From assembly GCA_030648135.1 (NCBI GenBank), contig JAUSIF010000199.1:1-5353 (forward strand): DNA of 5,353 nt, read 5' to 3'. Positions 1-4,440 of this stretch are shown piece by piece. The notes beneath the pieces are model-generated. The model searched no databases. It worked only from the letters and a program-made list of their open reading frames with translations, and had not been told where the DNA came from. The stretch comes from Xanthobacteraceae bacterium (GTDB lineage: Bacteria; Pseudomonadota; Alphaproteobacteria; Rhizobiales; Xanthobacteraceae). Positions within the stretch are counted from its first letter, which is position 1. Each line of letters opens with the position of its first letter. Position numbers and translations under genes: made by a program.

Positions 1-196
1 AGTTCATGTCTCGGCTTCCAACCGTCACGTCCGAGACGCTGTAGTAGAGCGAGAGAAAGAATGGAAAGCCGACGAGAAGGACGATGTAGAGAATCGCCGG
101 CGCAAGCATGAGCCGCCACAACCAGCGCTCGTTGTCGGCGAGTCGCGCACGGTAGCCGGTACGCGCCGTCAGAGCAGCGGCGGTCGCCGTCGTCAC
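1..196 (-). CDS. ABC sugar permease, N-terminal part (MalF/UgpA-like), runs off window
   Basis: The first 65 codons of an inner-membrane permease of the carbohydrate-uptake (CUT1, MalF/UgpA-like) ABC importer type are present; the rest lies beyond base 1. A polar, Arg-rich cytoplasmic start (residues 1-29, containing RLADNERWLWR) is followed by one hydrophobic segment at about residues 30-52 (LMLAPAILYIVLLVGFPFF), matching the first membrane helix of this family. The start is GTG at 196-194, overlapping the TGA of the upstream ATPase gene as GTGA. A GGAG ribosome site lies 7 nt upstream, and no other in-frame start is nearby. The overlap implies translational coupling with the ATPase, so the product should be the partner of that ATPase and of the binding protein at 1359-2705. 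A second permease gene is expected just outside the window. The family call rests on a short piece, but the context is strong. Confidence 0.85.
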   Translation of the reverse strand, partial: MTTATAAALTARTGYRARLADNERWLWRLMLAPAILYIVLLVGFPFFLSLYYSVSDVTVGSRDMN

Positions 197-1221
197 CGCC
201 CGACTCCATCGATGCGCCGTCCGCTCGCGCGGTCGAAACGGGCAATGTCGGTTCTGCGTACGACGAAATCGTATTTCCGGCCAGCGGCGATCTCGACCCG
301 GATGTTGTTTGGCAATTTCGAAATGACATGCGTCTCGGGGCTGCGGCCTTCCAAAACGCCGTAAATGAGGTGGTCGGCACCGAGATATTCGACGCGGGTG
401 ACGCGAAACGGAAAGGCGACGCTGTCGCTTGCGCTTCCGACCTCGCGCGGCAGGAAGGCCTCGGGCCGGAAACTGAGCCAGGTCGTGCCATCCTCCACGA
501 GATTCATCGGGGGCGATCCGATGAAGGTGGCGACGAAGGTGTCCATCGGGTGGCCGTAAATCTCCTGCGGCGTGCCGATCTGGATCACCTTGCCCTGATT
601 GAGCACGGCAATACGATCGCCGAGTCCCATGGCCTCAGCTTGGTCGTGGGTCACGTAGATCGTCGTCGTTGCGAGGTTGCGCTGAAACTGCTTGATCTCA
701 TCGCGCGCGGAATTGCGCAACTTGGCGTCGAGGTTCGACAGCGGCTCGTCGAGCAGGAAAACGACCGGTTCGCGCACGACCGCGCGGGCAAGCGCCACAC
801 GTTGGCGTTCGCCGCCGGAAAGCTGGCGTGGCTTGCGGTCGAGAAAGCGCTCGATTCCGAACATTTTCGCCGCCCACTCGACCTTCTTTCGCGTCTCGTC
901 CTTCGGCATGCCGATGGCGCGCAGCGGAAACGAGATATTCTTCTCGACCGTCAGGTGCGGATAAAGCGCGTAACTCTGGAACACCATGGCAATGTTGCGC
1001 GCCCGCGGCGGCAGATCGGTGACGACCTTGCCGTCGATCACGATGTCGCCGGTGGTCGGCTGCTCGAGCCCAGCGATCAGGCGCATCAAGGTGGTCTTGC
1101 CACAGCCCGACGGACCGAGCAGAACCAAAAACTCGCCTTCCTTCGCGATGAGGTCGATGCCGTCGACCGCATGTACGTCGTCGAAATGTTTGGAAATACG
1201 TCGTGCCTCGACCGTTGCCAT
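193..1221 (-). CDS. ABC sugar importer ATP-binding protein (MalK/UgpC-like)
   Basis: This 342-residue cytoplasmic ATPase powers a CUT1-type sugar importer. All nucleotide-binding motifs are visible: Walker A GPSGCGKTT (36-44, Lys42), Q-loop Gln82 in VFQSYALYPHLTV, signature LSGGERQR (134-141), Walker B VFLLDEP (154-160, catalytic Glu159), D-loop SNLD (162-165) and switch His192 in VTHDQAEA. A C-terminal regulatory (TOBE/OB) part follows from about residue 236 and contains FRPE (251-254), as in MalK. It is short: only about 10 residues separate MNL from FRPE, where MalK has about 45, so the first part of the OB fold seems missing. I chose the ATG at 1221 because GAGG lies 6 nt upstream and the family N-terminus (MATVEARRISKHF) begins there. 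A longer in-frame start at 1323 would sit inside a hairpin. The gene lies 137 bp after the binding-protein gene and overlaps the permease by 4 bp. The cargo is not determined. Confidence 0.95.
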   Translation of the reverse strand: MATVEARRISKHFDDVHAVDGIDLIAKEGEFLVLLGPSGCGKTTLMRLIAGLEQPTTGDIVIDGKVVTDLPPRARNIAMVFQSYALYPHLTVEKNISFPLRAIGMPKDETRKKVEWAAKMFGIERFLDRKPRQLSGGERQRVALARAVVREPVVFLLDEPLSNLDAKLRNSARDEIKQFQRNLATTTIYVTHDQAEAMGLGDRIAVLNQGKVIQIGTPQEIYGHPMDTFVATFIGSPPMNLVEDGTTWLSFRPEAFLPREVGSASDSVAFPFRVTRVEYLGADHLIYGVLEGRSPETHVISKLPNNIRVEIAAGRKYDFVVRRTDIARFDRASGRRIDGVGR

Positions 1222-1278
1222 CAGGGTCCTCGGTGGATCGATCAGAAACCAGAATGCATATTGCCGGGCTGCGGGAAC

Positions 1279-1303
1279 GGCGCCAATGCGACTCGCTGGC
1301 ACC
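1279..1303 (-). promoter_or_regulatory. Stem-loop 2 in the binding-protein/ATPase spacer
   Basis: In the minus-strand transcript GGUGCC (1303-1298) can pair with GGCGCC (1284-1279), six pairs including one G-U, with an inner GCG/CGC pairing in the loop. It starts two bases after the stronger hairpin at 1306-1333 and lies about 60 nt before the ATPase start. It has no U-run, so it is not a typical Rho-independent terminator. A role in mRNA stability or in damping downstream expression is inferred only. The pairing is modest and could be chance in GC-rich DNA. Confidence 0.4.
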
Positions 1304-1305
1304 AA

Positions 1306-1333
1306 CGGGGGCCCGGCGAACACCGGGCCCCCG
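1306..1333 (-). promoter_or_regulatory. Strong GC hairpin after binding-protein gene (mRNA-stabilising or attenuating element)
   Basis: A perfect 11-bp inverted repeat (CGGGGGCCCGG, 6-nt spacer, CCGGGCCCCCG) starts 25 bp after the stop codon of the binding-protein gene. In the minus-strand transcript its loop is UGUUCG, and the bases after it (UUGGUGCC) do not form a U-tract, so it does not look like a simple intrinsic terminator. In many sugar ABC operons (the malE-malF spacer is the classic case) stem-loops at this place protect the binding-protein message from 3' decay, so that far more binding protein than membrane parts is made. That role is inferred here from position and structure. Confidence 0.65.
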
Positions 1334-1358
1334 CACGTTCATCATCGAGACGAACGGG

Positions 1359-2705
1359 TCAGATCAGCCCTCGCTCTTTCCACTTGGCCCAGTTCGCCTT
1401 CATTTTGGCTTCCGCCTTGCTCAGGGCGGCCTCCGGCGTTTCGGCACCGGTCGCGGCCTCGGCGAACATGGTGTTGAGGAGCCACGTTTGGTACGTGTCG
1501 GAGATCGCCGCGGTGGAGTAGCCGGGATAGCCGATGTTGGTCGCCCAATCGAGCACGTCTTCGAGCACCGCGTACTTGTTCGGCGGTACCGCCTTCTTGT
1601 CGTTGGAGATGAGCTGCTTCAGATCCGGAACGGTCTTGGCAAAGCACGGGAAGTTATAGAACTCGCTCGCCAGGAATGCCTGTTTGAAGTTGTCGATGTA
1701 ATCGACCAGGAACTTCTGGGCGCCCGTGATGTTTTCCGAGAATTTCCAGATCGTGTAGCAGTTCATGACGTGCTCGAGGCCCATGCGCCGCACGGAGCCC
1801 TTGGCGGCCTTGGCGACACCGATCTTCTCGTGGATCGGCATCTTATTGTTCTCGCCGGTGCGCGTCACCGAGATGGCATTGAGCACCAGCGAGGAGCGGC
1901 CGGCCAGCATCTGCCGGTTGTTGGACGAGGCGTCCCAGGCCAGCACCTCGGGTGTCATGCACTCCTCGAACAGCGCCTTCACGAACTTGAGCGTATCGAG
2001 GGTGTTCTTGGAGTTGATGGTGAGGTTGCCCTCGGTGTCCTGCTCGTGCGAGCCGTGGGCATACATGATCGCCCGCATCGCCACGCCGGTGTCGATTTCG
2101 GCCGACAAGCCGACGCCGACAGGGATCTTGTGCTTGTCCTTGATCTTCTTGCCGCCGGCGCGGATCTCGTCCCACGAGTCAGGCTTCATGCCGATGTCGC
2201 CCCAAAGGTCGGTGCGATAGTTGATCGGATCGGGGACGAAGCTGTCGGAGAAGGCAAAATACTTCTTGGTCTTCGGATTGTAGCTGCTCTTGATCGCAAG
2301 GTCGATGGCCTTGCCGTGCTTCTTCTCGCACTCGGCATAGACGTCGTTCATGGGCACGACCTGCTCCTCGAACAGCGAAGGCGGCATGAGGAACATAAAG
2401 AGGTCATGGCCCTTCTGCGCGCCGACTTCCGCGGCCGCGCGCGACTCGAGGAGCGCGAGGTTGATATTGTCGACGATCACCTCAGTGTCGTTCTTCTTGC
2501 CCCATTCCTTGGTGTATTCGTTGTTGAACCACTTGTCGTAGGCGGGGACGAAGTGGCTCCATTGTACGATCTTCAGGGTCTTGGCGGCGCGGGCCGGGTT
2601 GACGTGGAAGAACGGGCCGACGCTCGCCACCACGCCGGCTCCCGCAGCCGTCTTGATCACGTCGCGGCGGGTCAGGCCGCGGCGACGGGGTTTCCGGGTA
2701 TCCAT
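1359..2705 (-). CDS. Tat-exported sugar ABC transporter substrate-binding protein
   Basis: This 448-residue periplasmic binding protein of the extracellular solute-binding family 1 (CUT1) type should capture the importer's substrate and hand it to the permeases. The N-terminus is a twin-arginine signal: basic MDTRKPRRRG, then T-R-R-D-V-I-K (12-18, Arg13-Arg14), a hydrophobic AAGAGVVASVG stretch and a likely cut after ARA at about residue 40. The mature part begins KTLKIVQWSHFVPAYDKWF, a common opening for this fold, and its length is normal for the family. I chose the ATG at 2705: GGGAGG lies 4 nt upstream and the Tat signal begins there. In-frame starts at 2717 and 2822 would add residues, lack a ribosome site and, for the latter, start within the promoter. 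It is the first gene of the transporter operon, 286 bp after kdgK, with its own promoter and a structured leader. Tat export suggests cytoplasmic folding before secretion. The ligand is unknown; uronates, aldonates or oligosaccharides yielding KDG are possible from context. Confidence 0.93.
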   Translation of the reverse strand: MDTRKPRRRGLTRRDVIKTAAGAGVVASVGPFFHVNPARAAKTLKIVQWSHFVPAYDKWFNNEYTKEWGKKNDTEVIVDNINLALLESRAAAEVGAQKGHDLFMFLMPPSLFEEQVVPMNDVYAECEKKHGKAIDLAIKSSYNPKTKKYFAFSDSFVPDPINYRTDLWGDIGMKPDSWDEIRAGGKKIKDKHKIPVGVGLSAEIDTGVAMRAIMYAHGSHEQDTEGNLTINSKNTLDTLKFVKALFEECMTPEVLAWDASSNNRQMLAGRSSLVLNAISVTRTGENNKMPIHEKIGVAKAAKGSVRRMGLEHVMNCYTIWKFSENITGAQKFLVDYIDNFKQAFLASEFYNFPCFAKTVPDLKQLISNDKKAVPPNKYAVLEDVLDWATNIGYPGYSTAAISDTYQTWLLNTMFAEAATGAETPEAALSKAEAKMKANWAKWKERGLI

Positions 2706-2726
2706 GATGCCTCCCATTCGGTTTTC

Positions 2727-2777
2727 GGCCGCGGGTTCGAATCCCGTGGTCTGCCGATACGGCCGGGATTGGTCCCG
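2727..2777 (-). promoter_or_regulatory. Structured 5' leader of the binding-protein gene with competing stems
   Basis: The predicted leader (about 2787 to 2706) can fold in several ways. There is a hairpin CGGGA/UCCCG with a 4-nt loop (2777-2764), a stem CGGG/CCCG with a 7-nt loop (2746-2732), and an outer stem GGCCG/CGGCC (2764-2760 with 2731-2727). An alternative stem UCGGC/GCCGA (2757-2753 with 2729-2725) uses bases of the outer stem, so the two exclude each other. The ribosome site GGGAGG lies just downstream, outside the stems. No known riboswitch class is recognised. It may tune translation or may only reflect GC-rich sequence. Confidence 0.35.
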
Positions 2778-2793
2778 CCGCCGGTCTAAAAAC

Positions 2794-2822
2794 ATTATCC
2801 GGCGGATAGCCGCTGCTGACAA
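2794..2822 (-). promoter_or_regulatory. Sigma-70-type promoter for the transporter operon
   Basis: On the minus strand, TTGTCA (2822-2817; one mismatch to TTGACA) is separated by exactly 17 nt from GATAAT (2799-2794; one mismatch to TATAAT). Transcription would begin near 2787-2786, about 82 nt before the ATG of the binding-protein gene. This is the best promoter match I found in the window, and its position explains how the importer genes can be regulated apart from kdgK. The -10 box also lies in a small TATCC/GGATA palindrome followed by five T. That could be read as a weak terminator, but the 5-bp stem is poor. Confidence 0.65.
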
Positions 2823-2844
2823 CTGCCGAGATTCCGGCGTCAGC
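2815..2844 (-). promoter_or_regulatory. Inverted repeat GCTGAC-N18-GTCAGC over the -35 box (candidate operator)
   Basis: Two perfect 6-bp arms (2844-2839 and 2820-2815) flank 18 bases, and the promoter-proximal arm overlaps four bases of the -35 box TTGTCA. The spacer holds a nested GCCG/CGGC pairing, so the same DNA could also form a bulged stem in a read-through kdgK transcript. Its placement fits a dimeric regulator acting at the transporter promoter. No regulator gene is in the window and I do not recognise the site as a known operator, so the role is inferred. Confidence 0.4.
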
Positions 2845-2991
2845 TAAGCCTTTCGGAGAACATGCGAATTCACTTCATGGGCCTGGTGGCGGCAGCCATG
2901 CCCAGCGGGCGGTCAAGCCAGAAGATGGTAAAGCGCTCCGAAGGCGGCGAACGGAATGCCGTGGCCACCGTCCATCCGAGCGGGGGTTGTT

Positions 2992-3915
2992 TCAGCGGCG
3001 TTTACGGCCGCCTTCGCCCTTTGGACGCGGCAGGATGGCGCCGCGGTGGCGCATCACCTGCGCAGCCAGGCGATGGCCGGTGAGCGCGGCGGCCTCGGGG
3101 TTCTCGCCCTTCAACCGTGCTGCCAGATAGGCGGCATTGAAGGCGTCGCCGACGGCTGTCGTATCGACCGGCTTGATCACCTCCGGCACCGAAACCCGGA
3201 CATTCTTTCCATCGGCATGGACGAGCGCGCCCTGCGATCCGTTCTTCACCACGATCTCCCGCACACCGAACGTGATCAGGCGCTCGACCGTTGCCTCGGG
3301 CGTCGCGTCGCCCCACAGTTTTGCCTCGTCGTCGAAGGAAGGCAAAGCGTGGGTGCTGCGCTTCAGCGCTTCCGAGAACACCGCCCGTGCGCGCTGCTCG
3401 TCGCCACGCCAGCCGCGCGAGCGCCAGTTGCTGTCGAAGGCGATCTTGGCGCCGCGCTCGCGGCCGAATTCGAGCGCGGCGAGAAGCCGTCCCAAACCGA
3501 CGTTCGAATAGAGCGAAAGCGTGATCCCCGAAAGATAGACGAGCTCGGCGGCAACCAGCTCCTCGGCGATATGGTCCCAGCCGGGCAGCTCGAACAACTG
3601 ACGCGCGGGTTCTGCTTCCCGCCAATATTCGTACTTGCGCTCTCCGTTCTCGTCGGTCTCGACCAGATAGAGGCCAGGAACGCGATCGTCGATCCGAAGC
3701 ACGAGATCGGTCGCGATACCCTCAGCGGCGGCAGCCTCGAGTATCCCATCGGAATAGGAATCCTTACCGAGCGCCGTCGCGAAAGCCACATCGGCACCGC
3801 AGCGAGAAAGATAGATCGCGGTATAAAAGGTGTCGCCGCCGTGCCCGAGCGCGAAGCTCCCGTCCGCCTCGCGTGCGAGTTCGACCATCGCTTCTCCGAC
3901 CGATACGACCCGCAC
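2992..3915 (-). CDS. kdgK: 2-dehydro-3-deoxygluconokinase (KDG kinase, PfkB family)
   Basis: This 307-residue cytoplasmic kinase should phosphorylate 2-keto-3-deoxygluconate with ATP to KDPG, which the Entner-Doudoroff aldolase then splits. Length and motif order follow E. coli KdgK (309 residues): GGDTFYTAIYLSRCGAD (26-42), RVPGLYLVETDENGER (78-93), the sugar-contacting YEYWR (95-99), YLSGITL (127-133), FDSNWR (160-165; FDNNYR in E. coli), FDDEAKLWG (194-202), VVKNGSQGA (222-230) and the ATP/anion-hole motif DTTAVGDAF (251-259) with Asp257 as the expected catalytic base. It ends in RGAILPRPK plus a short basic tail. The start is GTG at 3915-3913 with GGAG 8 nt upstream. It lies 89 bp after the DUF1311 gene and 286 bp before the binding-protein gene, all in one direction. 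The importer next door probably delivers a sugar acid or a precursor of KDG. A related 2-keto-sugar specificity, such as KDGal, cannot be excluded from sequence alone. Confidence 0.93.
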   Translation of the reverse strand: MRVVSVGEAMVELAREADGSFALGHGGDTFYTAIYLSRCGADVAFATALGKDSYSDGILEAAAAEGIATDLVLRIDDRVPGLYLVETDENGERKYEYWREAEPARQLFELPGWDHIAEELVAAELVYLSGITLSLYSNVGLGRLLAALEFGRERGAKIAFDSNWRSRGWRGDEQRARAVFSEALKRSTHALPSFDDEAKLWGDATPEATVERLITFGVREIVVKNGSQGALVHADGKNVRVSVPEVIKPVDTTAVGDAFNAAYLAARLKGENPEAAALTGHRLAAQVMRHRGAILPRPKGEGGRKRR

Positions 3916-4004
3916 CTTGCCCGCTCCCCCGCCCCGATTTGAAACAATATCAGAAGATCATTCCGCGTGAGTCGCCGCAATGCCCTTGCTGTTCTCCGGC
4001 TCCC

Positions 4005-4421
4005 TCATTGGCCGTAGCGGGTTTCGAGGTCGCGGGCGCGGGTGGCGCTCTTGTCGATTAGGCAGGCTAGACGCTCCTCGAAGGCGCCGATGCCGCGGCT
4101 ACCCTCATAGGGGGCAACATTCTGACATTCCAGATTGCGGAAACGCATGAACATGCCCTGGGCCTCGTCGAGCGCGTTCTTCCAACGGGTCTTTTGCACC
4201 GGGACGAGCTCGGGACGGGCATCAATCGCTGCATGGGCGCGGGAAAGGGCGGCGGCCAGCGCCCGGTCGTTGTCGCGGACGGCGGCCTCCAGACATTCGA
4301 TATAGGCGCGGCCGGGTAGTTTCGCGCGATCACAAGCAGCACGCGAAGAACGTGCCTCCTGGGCCCCGGTGGAAGTTGCGGCGAGGCTCGCGAGCAGGAG
4401 AATCACCAACATTCGGTGCAT
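4005..4421 (-). CDS. Secreted small protein of the LprI/DUF1311 type
   Basis: This 138-residue protein has a Sec-type signal peptide (residues 1 to about 20: MHR, then a hydrophobic MLVILLLASLAATSTGA) and a mature, probably periplasmic domain. The C-terminal half carries the pattern typical of DUF1311 (lysozyme inhibitor LprI, N-terminal domain): a Trp and Gln-containing helix WKNALDEAQGMFMRFRNLEC, then a conserved Cys and a closing Arg-rich helix with SATRARDLE. Four cysteines (30, 43, 99, 120) could form two disulfides. Many family members have no tested function; lysozyme inhibition is known for the mycobacterial LprI lipoprotein, but this protein lacks a lipobox. I chose the ATG at 4421. 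An in-frame ATG at 4460 would overlap the preceding gene by 20 bases and push the signal inward; one at 4412 is also possible. No strong ribosome site is seen (a GGAGGGG lies too far upstream), so it may depend on translation of the acyl-CoA dehydrogenase gene 20 bp before it. Confidence 0.75.
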   Translation of the reverse strand: MHRMLVILLLASLAATSTGAQEARSSRAACDRAKLPGRAYIECLEAAVRDNDRALAAALSRAHAAIDARPELVPVQKTRWKNALDEAQGMFMRFRNLECQNVAPYEGSRGIGAFEERLACLIDKSATRARDLETRYGQ

Positions 4422-4440
4422 AAGGTTCGTCGCCGACGAC

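Noticed and set aside
1222..1323. N-terminal extension of the ATPase by 34 residues
   Set aside because: The extended start lies inside the strong hairpin at 1306-1333. The ATG at 1221 has a proper ribosome site and matches the usual family start.
328..1521. Plus-strand open frame of 397 codons opposite the ATPase gene
   Set aside because: It is antisense to a gene with every ABC ATPase motif intact and has no family motifs of its own.
2683..2760. A complete tRNA gene on the plus strand
   Set aside because: Only the T-arm fits. No 7-bp acceptor stem, D-arm or 7-nt anticodon loop can be formed, and most of the span is coding sequence on the other strand.
1203..2789. Long plus-strand open frame of 528 codons opposite the binding-protein gene
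   Set aside because: It is the antisense shadow of a clear Tat-signal binding protein in GC-rich DNA. It shows no recognisable domain and is rich in low-complexity Val/Leu/Arg/Asp.
2788..2808. Rho-independent terminator for kdgK (TATCC/GGATA stem followed by five T on the minus strand)
   Set aside because: The stem is only 5 bp with a 3-nt loop and lies almost 200 bp after kdgK. The same bases fit a promoter -10 region with correct spacing to a -35 box.
2706..2822. N-terminal extension of the binding protein by 39 residues
   Set aside because: It would start at the -35 box of the predicted promoter and place the Tat signal internally. The ATG at 2705 has a GGGAGG site.
2862..3083. Plus-strand 73-codon frame starting MRIHFMGL with a GGAG site 4 nt before its ATG
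   Set aside because: The ribosome-site match is decent, but the frame runs into the antisense of kdgK, has no known motif and no promoter I can see.
2956..3942. Plus-strand open frame of 328 codons opposite kdgK
   Set aside because: It is antisense to a full-length KdgK with conserved motifs throughout and shows no recognisable protein features.
3916..4004. Promoter or terminator in the DUF1311-kdgK spacer
   Set aside because: I found AT-rich stretches (TGATATTG) but no -35/-10 pair with 16-18 nt spacing and no stable hairpin with a U-tract.
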